Below, piece after piece: positions 44,062-52,549 of a stretch of 64,000 nt of DNA. Source of the DNA: an uncultured Kordia sp. (GTDB lineage: Bacteria > Bacteroidota > Bacteroidia > Flavobacteriales > Flavobacteriaceae); contig NZ_CANLEA010000008.1 of assembly GCF_947489565.1 (NCBI RefSeq), forward strand, positions 124,001 to 188,000. Reading direction: 5' to 3'. The notes under the pieces are model-generated. The model saw only the letters and a list, made by a program, of their open reading frames with translations, was not told the DNA's origin and did no database searches. A program made the position numbers and the translations under genes. Each line of letters opens with the position of its first letter. Position 1 is the stretch's first letter.

Positions 44062-44391
44062 ATGGAATCAACAGGAGATATTTTAGTCATGACGAGCTTT
44101 GTCATTGGCATAGTGCTCATCGTTTTCATCCTCGCCAGATACAATTACTTGATCAAAAAAGCCATGATTGAACGTGGATTAACTCAAGGATTATCAGATG
44201 CCAAAACACGATATATAGACGTAGGTTGTTTGGTTTTGGGTTTAGGAATTGGCATGTTAGTCTCTTCATTTTTTACCCAACTAGATTTGGATGAAGGCAC
44301 GATGGAATTGATCGTTTGGGGAATCATTCTCATTTTTGGCGGATTAGGAGTCATTGGAGCACATTTTTTAAGAAAAAGAATGGAGAAATAA
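44062..44391 (+). CDS. small membrane protein (DUF6249-like)
   Basis: 109 residues with three hydrophobic helices ('DILVMTSFVIGIVLIVFI', 'DVGCLVLGLGIGMLVSSFF', 'LIVWGIILIFGGLGVIGA'). The sequence pattern, including 'YNYLIKKAMIERG', matches the small DUF6249 membrane proteins that sit next to ECF sigma and anti-sigma genes in Flavobacteriia. Its stop codon directly abuts the start of the sigma factor gene. Confidence 0.8.
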   Translation: MESTGDILVMTSFVIGIVLIVFILARYNYLIKKAMIERGLTQGLSDAKTRYIDVGCLVLGLGIGMLVSSFFTQLDLDEGTMELIVWGIILIFGGLGVIGAHFLRKRMEK

Positions 44392-44958
44392 GTGTTGGAA
44401 ACCGATTTCTATCTCATAAAAAAACTTCAAGAAGGTGATACAACTGCGTTTCGACAGCTAGTGGAACGGCATAAAGATGTATCGCTTTCTTTGGCATGTG
44501 CTATTCTAAAAGATACAGGCAAGGCAGAAGATGTATTGCAAGAAGCATTCATCAAAGTGTATAAAAAGATAGATACGTTTCAATTCCATGCAGCATTTAC
44601 GACTTGGTTGTACCGAATTGTCATTAATACGAGTTACAATGCGTTGAAAAAAGACAAAAATCGACAGCGTTTTTCTCAAGAAACGGAAGAAAAACTGCGA
44701 GCTGTAGAAGACATTCCAATAGACAAGTTAAAAGCAGCCGATCAAAAGAAATATATAAACATGGCATTGAATAAACTCAGACCTGACGAAGCTTTGGTGT
44801 TGCGTTTGTTTTATTTGTGCGAATTAAAAATTAGTGAAATAACCGAAAGTACAGGATTTTCCACTTCCAAAATAAAAGTAGATTTAAGCCGTGGGAGAAG
44901 CAATTTAAACTTTCAATTAAGACAAATTTTAGGAACTGAAATAGACAATTTATTATGA
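44392..44958 (+). CDS. RNA polymerase sigma factor, ECF type
   Basis: 188 residues. Region 2 'HKDVSLSLACAILKDTGKAE' followed by 'DVLQEAFIKVYKKIDTF'; region 4 'LNKLRPDEALVLRLFYLCEL' then 'ISEITESTGFSTSKIKVDLS'. The start is GTG at 44392 immediately after the preceding stop (TAAGTG), or TTG one codon later; no ATG is available. It is coupled by ATGA overlap to the next gene, a candidate anti-sigma factor, and controlled with the DUF6249 protein. Confidence 0.9.
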   Translation: MLETDFYLIKKLQEGDTTAFRQLVERHKDVSLSLACAILKDTGKAEDVLQEAFIKVYKKIDTFQFHAAFTTWLYRIVINTSYNALKKDKNRQRFSQETEEKLRAVEDIPIDKLKAADQKKYINMALNKLRPDEALVLRLFYLCELKISEITESTGFSTSKIKVDLSRGRSNLNFQLRQILGTEIDNLL

Positions 44959-45284
44959 AAGAAGAACAACTAAAAACCTTGATGCAGCAAAGTAGGGTAG
45001 AAACTTCCGATGATTTTATGGATACGCTGATGCAAAAAGTAAAAACGTTGGAAGAAACACCAACAGTTCAAGTTCCATCGTTTAGAAAAATAGCATTGAT
45101 AAGTTTGATAGGACTCATCTTTATAAGCTTCATTTCGTACAAATATGTAGCACCTTTTTTAAGCGAAATCTTTGAAAGTAAAACGATTTCCAGAATTCCA
45201 CTGTATGCTATATTTTTAATAGTGTCTTTACTTGGCGTGAATTATATCTTGCGATTGCACCAAACGTATCGGAGATTGAGTTAA
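44955..45284 (+). CDS. putative anti-sigma factor, membrane protein
   Basis: 109 residues with a soluble N-terminus ('LMQQSRVETSDDFMDTLMQK') and two transmembrane helices ('KIALISLIGLIFISFISY', 'IPLYAIFLIVSLLGVNYIL'). Overlapping the sigma gene by 4 bp and facing the cytoplasm with ~40 residues, it has the layout of a small membrane-bound sigma antagonist; this role is inferred from gene order only. Confidence 0.7.
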   Translation: MKEEQLKTLMQQSRVETSDDFMDTLMQKVKTLEETPTVQVPSFRKIALISLIGLIFISFISYKYVAPFLSEIFESKTISRIPLYAIFLIVSLLGVNYILRLHQTYRRLS

Positions 45285-45401
45285 TTTTCTTTTTCAACTA
45301 AATGTCGTTTCAATCGTAATTTGCGAATCTTCTTTTTAGATCGATTCTTTTGATCCATATATATACACCAATAATTACCAATACAAATGCTACAAAACAA
45401 A

Positions 45402-45437
45402 AAAGCCGCTTCCATAGCAATAGAAGCGACTTTTAAA
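45402..45437 (-). terminator. terminator of metK
   Basis: Stem AAGTCGCTTC / GAAGCGGCTT with T run, just beyond the metK stop codon on the minus strand. Confidence 0.85.
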
Positions 45438-45459
45438 ATATATAACTAAGCTCAGAATT

Positions 45460-46716
45460 TTACAATCCGAAAGCTGTTTTTACTTTGTCTACGAAATCTA
45501 ACTTTTCCCAAGTAAATAACTCAACATCTAAAGTTTTGCTCTCTCCGTTTGGAGTCACAAATGTTTTAGAAACTACTTCGTTTTTACGTCCCATATGTCC
45601 GTAAGCAGCCGTTTCACTATACATTGGTGTGCGTAATTTTAAACGACTTTCAATCGCTGCAGGGCGCATGTCAAATACTTCTTTTACTTTTTCAGCAATC
45701 TCACCATCTGTCAAATCAACTTTTGCAGTTCCATACGTATCTACAAAGATTCCCATTGGTTCAACAACTCCAATTGCATACGAAACTTGTACTAAAATCT
45801 CATCAGCAACACCAGCAGCTACTAAGTTTTTCGCTACGTGACGTGTTGCATACGCAGCACTTCTATCTACCTTACTTGGATCTTTTCCAGAAAAAGCTCC
45901 ACCACCGTGAGCACCTTTTCCACCGTAGGTATCAACGATAATTTTTCTACCTGTCAATCCAGTATCTCCGTGTGGTCCACCGATTACGAATTTTCCAGTC
46001 GGATTGATGTGATATTTGATATCATCACCAAATAAAACTTGAATTTCTGGCTTTAATTTTGATTTTACACGTGGAATTAAAATATCCACAATATCCTTAC
46101 GGATTTTAGCTAACATTACTTCATCACTTTCGTCAAAATCGTCATGTTGTGTAGAAATTACAATTGCTTCAACTCTTGAAGGTACATTATCGTCATTATA
46201 CTCAATCGTAACCTGACTTTTTGCATCAGGACGTAAATACGTAATCTCTTTATTTTCTCTACGTAAAGCAGCCAATTCAATCAACATTAAATGTGATAAA
46301 TCTAAAGCTAATGGCATTAAGTTTTCAGTCTCTTTTGTAGCATACCCAAACATCATACCTTGGTCACCAGCACCTTGCTCTTCTTTAGTCGCTCTGTCAA
46401 CACCTCTATTAATGTCGTCTGATTGCTCGTGAATAGCAGATAATACACCACAAGAATTACCATCAAACATGTACTCGCTTTTTGTATATCCAATTTTGTT
46501 AACTACTTCTCTTGCAATCTTTTGAACGTCTAAATATGTGTTAGACTTTACTTCTCCAGCTAAAATTACTTGACCAGTTGTAACCAATGTTTCACAAGCT
46601 ACTTTTGATTCAGGATCAAATGCTAAAAAATTGTCGATTAAAGCATCAGAAATTTGATCTGCAACTTTGTCTGGATGTCCTTCTGAAACGGATTCAGAGG
46701 TAAAAAAATATGACAT
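45460..46716 (-). CDS. metK: S-adenosylmethionine synthetase
   Basis: 418 residues, three-domain MetK. Seen: '[20 protein letters not shown]' (ATP/methionine site at the N-terminus), '[13 protein letters not shown]' (~120), '[20 protein letters not shown]' and '[16 protein letters not shown]' (P-loop-like phosphate site). It makes SAM from methionine and ATP in the cytoplasm. A probable SAM-II riboswitch lies in its ~150-nt 5' leader. It is divergent from the methionine biosynthesis genes, whose leader has its own Met/Cys attenuators. Confidence 0.97.
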   Translation of the reverse strand: MSYFFTSESVSEGHPDKVADQISDALIDNFLAFDPESKVACETLVTTGQVILAGEVKSNTYLDVQKIAREVVNKIGYTKSEYMFDGNSCGVLSAIHEQSDDINRGVDRATKEEQGAGDQGMMFGYATKETENLMPLALDLSHLMLIELAALRRENKEITYLRPDAKSQVTIEYNDDNVPSRVEAIVISTQHDDFDESDEVMLAKIRKDIVDILIPRVKSKLKPEIQVLFGDDIKYHINPTGKFVIGGPHGDTGLTGRKIIVDTYGGKGAHGGGAFSGKDPSKVDRSAAYATRHVAKNLVAAGVADEILVQVSYAIGVVEPMGIFVDTYGTAKVDLTDGEIAEKVKEVFDMRPAAIESRLKLRTPMYSETAAYGHMGRKNEVVSKTFVTPNGESKTLDVELFTWEKLDFVDKVKTAFGL

Positions 46717-46776
46717 AATAAATCTTCTTTTATAAATTATAAAATGATAAGAAAAATAAAAAGAGATTGCTTGGTC

Positions 46777-46867
46777 GTCTAAAGGAGTATAAAATTACTG
46801 CTTTAGCATTTTTTAATTTCTTGATTAATTCAAGAATTGAGGTTGCAATCAGTTCAAATTTTTCCTC
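46777..46867 (-). promoter_or_regulatory. probable SAM-II riboswitch in the metK leader
   Basis: Minus-strand RNA reads GAGG, then AAAAAUUUGAACUGAUUGCAA, then CCUC (46866-46838: P1 closed by GAGG/CCUC), followed by a 7-bp insert hairpin UUCUUGA / UCAAGAA and the conserved AAAUGCUAAAGCAG (46812-46799). This is the SAM-II aptamer order (UUUGAAC...GAUUGCAA then AAAUGCUAAA). CUAAAG of the pseudoknot strand (46801-46806) can instead pair with CUUUAG (46779-46784), giving a plausible switch. It starts ~5 nt after the predicted transcription start. Confidence 0.75.
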
Positions 46868-46877
46868 AAAACAGGTG

Positions 46878-46910
46878 CAAATGTATAAAAATCTACTTAG
46901 ATATAAGCAA
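46878..46910 (-). promoter_or_regulatory. promoter of metK
   Basis: TTG, 22 nt, TACATTTG on the minus strand (perfect -7 box). Confidence 0.7.
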
Positions 46911-46973
46911 CAAAAAATATAATTTTATAGGAAGTTAAAAAAACTGTTAAAAAAGAATTTTTTTTAAAAAACA

Positions 46974-47006
46974 TTTGGATATTAAATAATTATGACTTTA
47001 CCTTTG
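46974..47006 (+). promoter_or_regulatory. promoter of the metYX-thrA transcript
   Basis: TTTG (46974-46977), 21 nt, TACCTTTG (46999-47006): perfect consensus. Expected start near 47013, only ~13 nt before the first leader-peptide ATG. Confidence 0.8.
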
Positions 47007-47025
47007 TAGCAAACAAAGACAAAAA

Positions 47026-47106
47026 ATGTTTAAAAAAGTTTCAAATATGATGTGTTGTATGATGTGTAGCAGAAATGCCGCAGAGGACACTATTGTATTG
47101 CACTAA
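47026..47106 (+). CDS. Met/Cys-rich leader peptide 1
   Basis: 26-codon ORF starting just after a consensus promoter: 'MFKKVSNMMCCMMCSR' then 'NAAEDTIVLH'. Five Met (including start) and three Cys; the codons MMCCMMC are consecutive (47047-47067). The stop is 27 nt before an intrinsic terminator. Segment GCAGAGG (47080-47086) in its coding region is complementary to CCTCTGC in the terminator's 5' arm (47136-47142). This is the arrangement of a translation-dependent attenuator: starvation for Met-tRNA or Cys-tRNA would stall ribosomes on the run and favour anti-termination. The gene is too short to be called by standard pipelines. Confidence 0.8.
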   Translation: MFKKVSNMMCCMMCSRNAAEDTIVLH

Positions 47107-47132
47107 CTTTTTAAAAGCATCTCAATAATTTC

Positions 47133-47162
47133 AAGCCTCTGCAATTGCAGAGGCTTTTTTCA
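47133..47162 (+). terminator. attenuator terminator 1
   Basis: Perfect palindrome AAGCCTCTGC-AATT-GCAGAGGCTT followed by T run. Confidence 0.9.
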
Positions 47163-47199
47163 TGATTATATTTTAAGTTAATTTTTTTTTCAAAAACCA

Positions 47200-47328
47200 A
47201 TGAGTAAAATTTTTCAAATAGCGACAATAGAAATGACAATGACAATGTGTTGTTGTATGATGGTTATGTGCATGATGATGTGCTGTAGCCAAGTTCGCTA
47301 TTATCGAAAAGTTCCAGATAAATACTAA
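47200..47328 (+). CDS. Met/Cys-rich leader peptide 2
   Basis: 42-codon ORF: 'MSKIFQIATIEMTMTM' then 'CCCMMVMCMMMCCSQ' and a charged end 'VRYYRKVPDKY'. Nine of the 12 codons from Cys16 to Met27 plus flanks are Met or Cys, a composition most unlikely by chance. It follows attenuator 1 without an obvious promoter of its own, so the transcript must pass terminator 1 first. It is followed after 17 nt by terminator 2. A possible anti-terminator segment GAAAAGTTCC (47306-47315) is only partly complementary to the terminator arm. Confidence 0.8.
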   Translation: MSKIFQIATIEMTMTMCCCMMVMCMMMCCSQVRYYRKVPDKY

Positions 47329-47345
47329 CCCATTTATCATTTTAT

Positions 47346-47392
47346 AAAAAAGGTCCTTTTGGTAATGCACTTCCAAAAGGGCCTTTTTTTAT
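47346..47392 (+). terminator. attenuator terminator 2
   Basis: 13-bp stem AAGGTCCTTTTGG / CCAAAAGGGCCTT (one G-U pair) followed by seven T. Confidence 0.9.
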
Positions 47393-47429
47393 TGGTTGAA
47401 ATCGACACTTCGATAAGCTCAGTGTAAAC

Positions 47430-47515
47430 AAACTAACAAAAAAACAAATCAACAAATCAACAAATCAACAAAAGACAAAAGACAAAAGACAAAAGACAAA
47501 AGACAAATTCGCAAA
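47430..47515. repeat. short tandem repeats in the metY leader
   Basis: CAACAAAT-type 8-bp units (x3) followed by AAAAGAC 7-bp units (x5), immediately before the metY RBS region. The sequence is strongly G-poor. Confidence 0.7.
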
Positions 47516-47540
47516 ACAATAACACATAAAAATTAAAAAG

Positions 47541-48836
47541 ATGAGTACACAAAAATTCGCAACAAAAGCATTACATTCAGGACACGACACTACGAAAAAC
47601 GGAGGAACAAGAGCAGTGCCAATTTATCAATCTACAGCGTATGTATTTAACAATTCAGATCATGCGTCTAACTTATTCGCCTTAGCAGAACCGGGCAATA
47701 TTTACACAAGAATCAACAATCCAACAAATGATATTTTAGAACAACGTTTGGCTGATTTAGAAGGTGGAATCGCTGCAGTAGTAACTGCCTCAGGAACTTC
47801 TGCAATTGCAACAACATTACTTACTTTACTAAGAGCAGGAGATCATATTGTAGCTTCTAACAGTTTGTATGGCGGAACGTATAACTTGCTAAATGTAACT
47901 TTACCAAGACTCGGAATTACCACCACATTTGTAGATCCTTCGGAAGAAAACAGTTTCACAGATGCCGTACAAGAAAACACAAGAGCCGTTTTTATTGAAT
48001 CATTAGGAAATCCAAAATTAGATGTATTAGACATCGAAGCGATTTCAGCACAAGCAAAAGCAAACAAAATTCCACTCATTGTCGATAATACAGTTGCCAC
48101 TCCATACTTGTTGAATCCTATCAAATACGGCGCAAACATTGTCATTCACTCACTTACAAAATACATTAACGGAAACGGAACTGCCTTAGGCGGTGCTATT
48201 ATTGATGCAGGAACGTTTGATTGGACCAACGGAAAGTTTCCAGAATTTACAGAACCATCTGCAGGATATCACGGATTAATCTATAGCGAAGCTCTAAAAG
48301 AAGCCGCTTTTATTGCCAAAGTTCGCATCGAAGGATTGCGCGATTTTGGTGCAGCTTTAAGTCCGTTCAATACATTTCAAATCATTCAAGGACTAGAAAC
48401 TTTGCCAATTCGTATCAAACAACACAGTCAAAATGCACTAGCATTAGCACAGTGGTTGCAAACACAAGAAGCGGTAGCTTGGGTAAATTATCCAGGATTA
48501 GAAACAAGTGATTACAAAGCATTGGCCGATAAATATTTGCCAGAAGGACAAAGCGGAATTGTAACTTTTGGAATCAAAGCAGGTTATGAAGCAGCAAAAC
48601 GCATTGCAGACGAAACAAAAGTATTCTCGCTCTTAGCCAATATTGGAGATACAAAATCACTCATCATTCATCCAGCAAGTACGACACACCAACAATTGAC
48701 AGCGGAACAACAAGTTTCAACAGGTGTAACACAAGATTTAATTCGCTTATCTGTCGGATTGGAAAATATTGAAGATTTAAAAGTGGATTTACAAACAGTA
48801 TTTGACAAAATTACAGCAGGAATTCCAGCATCATAA
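47541..48836 (+). CDS. metY: O-acetylhomoserine sulfhydrylase
   Basis: 431 residues, the size of MetY, of the Cys/Met-metabolism PLP family. 'FATKALHSGHDTTKNGG', 'TRINNPTNDILEQRLADLEG', 'GTSAIATTLLTLL', PLP Lys in 'VIHSLTKYINGNGTALGG' (~210), and 'IHPASTTHQQL'. The enzyme condenses O-acetylhomoserine with sulfide to give homocysteine (or with methanethiol to give Met). It is the first structural gene after the double attenuator, with metX and thrA close downstream, so it makes the whole branch Asp to homocysteine in one transcript. Confidence 0.93.
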   Translation: MSTQKFATKALHSGHDTTKNGGTRAVPIYQSTAYVFNNSDHASNLFALAEPGNIYTRINNPTNDILEQRLADLEGGIAAVVTASGTSAIATTLLTLLRAGDHIVASNSLYGGTYNLLNVTLPRLGITTTFVDPSEENSFTDAVQENTRAVFIESLGNPKLDVLDIEAISAQAKANKIPLIVDNTVATPYLLNPIKYGANIVIHSLTKYINGNGTALGGAIIDAGTFDWTNGKFPEFTEPSAGYHGLIYSEALKEAAFIAKVRIEGLRDFGAALSPFNTFQIIQGLETLPIRIKQHSQNALALAQWLQTQEAVAWVNYPGLETSDYKALADKYLPEGQSGIVTFGIKAGYEAAKRIADETKVFSLLANIGDTKSLIIHPASTTHQQLTAEQQVSTGVTQDLIRLSVGLENIEDLKVDLQTVFDKITAGIPAS

Positions 48837-48846
48837 AGCAGCTATT

Positions 48847-49836
48847 TTGAGACAGAAAATAACACATATCACCATATCAGATTTCTTTACCGAAAGCGGT
48901 GCGTACTATCCAAACTTAAAATTGAGTTATCAGTTAGTAGGTTCGGATAGTGCAGATGCGCCAATTGTATTGGTAAATCATGCGCTCACAGGAAACTCGG
49001 AAGTTACAGGCGAAAATGGTTGGTGGAATAAACTGATTGGCGATGGAAAATGTATTGATACCAATGCGTTTAAAATTTTAAGTTTTGACATTCCAGGCAA
49101 TGGATTTTCAGAAGAAACAGGATTGATCAAATTTTATAAAGATTTTGTGGCGAGAGATATTGCAAAACTCTTTATCCGCGGATTGGAAAATTTACAAATT
49201 GACTCACTTTTTGCAGCAATTGGCGGATCATTAGGTGGCGGAATTGCATGGGAAATGGCCGTTTTAGAACCAAATTTGATTCAAAACTTAATTCCAATTG
49301 CAGCCGATTGGAAGTCTACGGATTGGTTGATTGGCAATTGCTTTTTGCAAGAACGCATTCTAGAAAACTCTAGCAATCCCATTGAAGATGCTCGTATTCA
49401 CGCCATGTTATGTTATCGAACGCCTTTCTCTTTCAAAGTGAAATTTCAACGAACGAAACATAAAGAAAAAGAAATATTCAATACGGAAAGTTGGTTGGCG
49501 CATCATGGAAAAAGATTGCAAGAACGCTATCAATTAGCAGCTTACAAACTCATGAATCAGCTGTTAAAAACCATCGATATCACAAGAGGAAGAGCATCAC
49601 TTGAAAAAGTAGCTTCAAAAATTAAAGGAAACATTCACATTATAAGTATCAATAGTGACATCTTTTTTTCACCAGACGAAGACATTGAAACCTTCAGAAG
49701 GCTAAAACGTGTCAAAGAAAACATATATCACGACGAAATTCAGTCCATTCACGGACACGATGCATTTTTAATAGAATACGGACAATTGAGTCTGTTACTC
49801 AGAAACATATTTCAAGTTCAAAAATCATCTATATAA
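48847..49836 (+). CDS. metX: homoserine O-acetyltransferase
   Basis: 329 residues from TTG 48847, which is 11 bp after metY stop; a frame from TTG 48802 overlaps metY and no ATG is available, so the start is not certain. Alpha/beta-hydrolase fold: oxyanion-side 'VLVNHALTGNSEVTGENGWW', nucleophile elbow 'AAIGGSLGGGIAWEMA' (Ser), catalytic Asp in 'IISINSDIFFSPDE', and His in 'SIHGHDAFLIEY'. It transfers acetyl from acetyl-CoA to homoserine. It has the gene order of a Met operon with metY and thrA. Confidence 0.88.
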   Translation: MRQKITHITISDFFTESGAYYPNLKLSYQLVGSDSADAPIVLVNHALTGNSEVTGENGWWNKLIGDGKCIDTNAFKILSFDIPGNGFSEETGLIKFYKDFVARDIAKLFIRGLENLQIDSLFAAIGGSLGGGIAWEMAVLEPNLIQNLIPIAADWKSTDWLIGNCFLQERILENSSNPIEDARIHAMLCYRTPFSFKVKFQRTKHKEKEIFNTESWLAHHGKRLQERYQLAAYKLMNQLLKTIDITRGRASLEKVASKIKGNIHIISINSDIFFSPDEDIETFRRLKRVKENIYHDEIQSIHGHDAFLIEYGQLSLLLRNIFQVQKSSI

Positions 49837-49848
49837 CAATACAACGCT

Positions 49849-52251
49849 ATGAAGATTTTAAAATTTGGCGGTAAATCACTCGCTAACGGAAAAGGAATCA
49901 AAAACACGATTCAAATCATAAAAGAAAAAGCAACACAACAAGAACATTTTGCAGTGGTATTATCTGCTCGCGGAAATGCTACAGATGAATTATTGGAAAT
50001 GTTAGAAAAAGCAATCAATAAAGAATCGTATCACGAACAATTAACGGCATTCAAAGCTTATCAAAGTCAAATTGATCGCTCTATAGATTTTTCTGAAGAA
50101 TTCACAATCTTAGAAAATCTATTTCAAGGAGTTTCTTTATTAGGTGATTACAGTGAAAAAATAAAAGATCAAGTAGTTTCCCAAGGAGAACTTATTTCTG
50201 CAAAGTTGGTGACGAGTTTACTCAAAAAAGAAGGTGTGAATGCACATTTTACAGATACACGAAACCTTATAAAGACAGACGATTCTTTTGGAAATGCACG
50301 TCCACTTGATGTGATTTCAAGAAAAAATGTGATCAATCATTTTAAATCACATAACGGAACAACGGTGAATATTGTAACAGGATTTATCGGCTCAAATCAA
50401 AACAATGAAACCACAACTTTGGGCAGAAATGGAAGCAATTATACAGCAGCATTGTTGGCTAATTTTTTAGATGCGGAAGAATTACAAAACTATACACATG
50501 TAGATGGAATTTTTACAGCGAATCCTGATTTGGTAGCTGATGCGCGAAAGATTTCTGAATTATCTTTTAATGAAGCAAACGAATTGGCAAACTTTGGAGC
50601 CAACATTCTACATGCAAAAACAATTGTTCCACTGATTGAAAAAAATATTCCATTGCGAATTTTAAATACATTCAATACAAATGACGAAGGAACTATTATC
50701 AAGCAAAAAACGCAGACGAAAGGAATCAAATCGATCTCTGTATTAGACAATGTAGCGCTGATCAACTTAGAAGGAAGAGGTTTGTTGGGAAGAGTAGGCG
50801 TAGATGCGCGAATTTTTAAAACGATGAGTGAAAATGATATCAACGTAAGCATCATTTCGCAAGGTTCGTCGGAACGTGGTATCGGATTGGTGATTGATGC
50901 TGACAAAGCTTCACAAGCAATTATTGCACTTGAAAGAGAATTTGAAAATGACTTTTATACCAAAGATGTCAATAAAATTTCGGTGATAGATGATGTCGCA
51001 GTCATTTCAATTGTGGGACAAGATTTAAGTGAATTTCACAAACCATACAACGCTTTGATTAAAAATCAAATCGTTCCGATTCTGTTCAACAATACAGTTT
51101 CAGGGAAAAATGTGAGTTTGGTGGTTAAAGAATCGCAACTACACAAAGCTATCAATGTAATTCACGGACAAATTTTCGGAGTTTCTAAAAAAATAAACAT
51201 TGCTGTCTTTGGGAAAGGTTTGGTTGGAAGTACACTATTAGATCAAATCGTACGAAGTAAAAAAGACATTTTAGACAAAAATAACATTAAGTTAAATGTG
51301 TTCGCTGTGGCGGATTCACAACAAGTATATTTAGACAAAAACGGGATTGCTGACAACTGGAAAGAAACATTTTCAAAAGAAAAAGTAGCCTATACAGTGC
51401 AGCAAATCATCGATTACGCAAAAAACAATCACTTAGAAAATTTAATCGCTGTTGACACGACAGCAAGCAAAGATTTCATACATAATTATATAAGTTTAGT
51501 TAATAATGGCTTCGATTTGGTTTCGGCAAATAAGATTGCAAACACAGTTGAGTACTCATTTTATGATACGTTGCGAAAAGAACTGAAAAAGCATCAAAAA
51601 AATTATTTGTACGAAACCAATGTAGGAGCTGGTTTACCATTGATTGATACGATAAAATTACTGCATAAATCGGGCGAAAAAATCAATAAAATTCGCGGTG
51701 TATTCTCCGGTTCGTTAAGTTACTTATTCAATACATTCTCTGTAGAAGAAGTTGAATTTAGTACGGTTTTACAACAAGCTTCGGAAAAAGGCTATACAGA
51801 ACCAGATGCTCGTGAAGATTTATCGGGAAATGATGTAGCTCGTAAATTATTAATCCTTGCCAGAGAATTGGATTTAAGAAAAGAATTCTCAGACATCACG
51901 ATTCAAAATTTATTACCAGCACACTTACAAGCGATTAGTTTGGCGCAATTCAATAAAAATGTTACAGATTTAGATCAAACCTATAAGCTCATCAAAGCCA
52001 ATCAGCAAAAAGATCACGTCTTACGTTATGTAGGTGATTTATCGACAGAAACAGGAATCTTAGAAGTAAAATTGATTTCAGTACCAAGCAATAGTGCATT
52101 GGGACAAATAAAAGGATCCGATTCTATTTTCGAAATTTACACAGAAGCCTATAAAGAGCAGCCGCTAGTCATACAAGGTGCAGGCGCAGGTGCAGCAGTA
52201 ACAGCAAGAGGTGTTTTTGGAGATATTTTACGATTAACGGAGAAGCTTTAA
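49849..52251 (+). CDS. thrA: bifunctional aspartate kinase / homoserine dehydrogenase
   Basis: 800 residues. Aspartate kinase: 'MKILKFGGKSLANGKGI', 'VVLSARGNATDELLE', 'FIGSNQNNETTTLGRNGSN', with regulatory ACT-like domains at ~300-450 ('NDINVSIISQGSSERGIGLV'). Homoserine dehydrogenase: 'INIAVFGKGLVGSTLLDQIV' (NAD(P) loop), 'VSANKIANTVEY', 'YETNVGAGLPLIDTIKLL', 'GSLSYLFNTF' and 'SGNDVARKLLILAREL'. It supplies homoserine for the Met and Thr branches; position in the Met transcript suggests methionine control of this isoenzyme. It begins 12 bp after metX. Confidence 0.95.
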   Translation: MKILKFGGKSLANGKGIKNTIQIIKEKATQQEHFAVVLSARGNATDELLEMLEKAINKESYHEQLTAFKAYQSQIDRSIDFSEEFTILENLFQGVSLLGDYSEKIKDQVVSQGELISAKLVTSLLKKEGVNAHFTDTRNLIKTDDSFGNARPLDVISRKNVINHFKSHNGTTVNIVTGFIGSNQNNETTTLGRNGSNYTAALLANFLDAEELQNYTHVDGIFTANPDLVADARKISELSFNEANELANFGANILHAKTIVPLIEKNIPLRILNTFNTNDEGTIIKQKTQTKGIKSISVLDNVALINLEGRGLLGRVGVDARIFKTMSENDINVSIISQGSSERGIGLVIDADKASQAIIALEREFENDFYTKDVNKISVIDDVAVISIVGQDLSEFHKPYNALIKNQIVPILFNNTVSGKNVSLVVKESQLHKAINVIHGQIFGVSKKINIAVFGKGLVGSTLLDQIVRSKKDILDKNNIKLNVFAVADSQQVYLDKNGIADNWKETFSKEKVAYTVQQIIDYAKNNHLENLIAVDTTASKDFIHNYISLVNNGFDLVSANKIANTVEYSFYDTLRKELKKHQKNYLYETNVGAGLPLIDTIKLLHKSGEKINKIRGVFSGSLSYLFNTFSVEEVEFSTVLQQASEKGYTEPDAREDLSGNDVARKLLILARELDLRKEFSDITIQNLLPAHLQAISLAQFNKNVTDLDQTYKLIKANQQKDHVLRYVGDLSTETGILEVKLISVPSNSALGQIKGSDSIFEIYTEAYKEQPLVIQGAGAGAAVTARGVFGDILRLTEKL

Positions 52252-52549
52252 AATTATAAATGCTAAATGCTAAATGCTAAATGTTGAATTTTAAATTAAT
52301 TTCAAAGATCAATCGAGAAGAATAGATTCTGTAGAGATACTAGAAGGTTTTAGAAACAAATCAACAAATTGACAAACAAACAGATTAACAAATTTAAAGT
52401 TCAAATGTTTATAGGTTTATGAGTTTAGACTTAGATAGAGAAGTTAAAATAACCAAACCAACAAAAAGACAAATCAACAAAAAAGAGCGCAGCGACCAAG
52501 AAACAACAGGAGCAAAGCGACTCAAACAAACAACAACAAAAAAGAAAAA
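52252..52549. other. G-poor leader with simple repeats before metZ
   Basis: No gene. Contains ATGCTAAA units (52259-52284), several AACAAATCAAC-like units and a ~25-nt block near 52458-52483 that recurs at 55688-55712 before cysN. No leader peptide or terminator was found here. Confidence 0.5.

Noticed and set aside
45281-45415. Minus-strand 44-codon ORF ending in a very basic tail, after metK
   Set aside because: Its ATG lies inside the metK terminator stem and its end overlaps the convergent anti-sigma gene; no RBS or promoter. Could be real but not supportable.
52252-52549. A fourth Met/Cys attenuator before metZ
   Set aside because: Looked for: no Met/Cys-rich ORF and no terminator hairpin in this leader.
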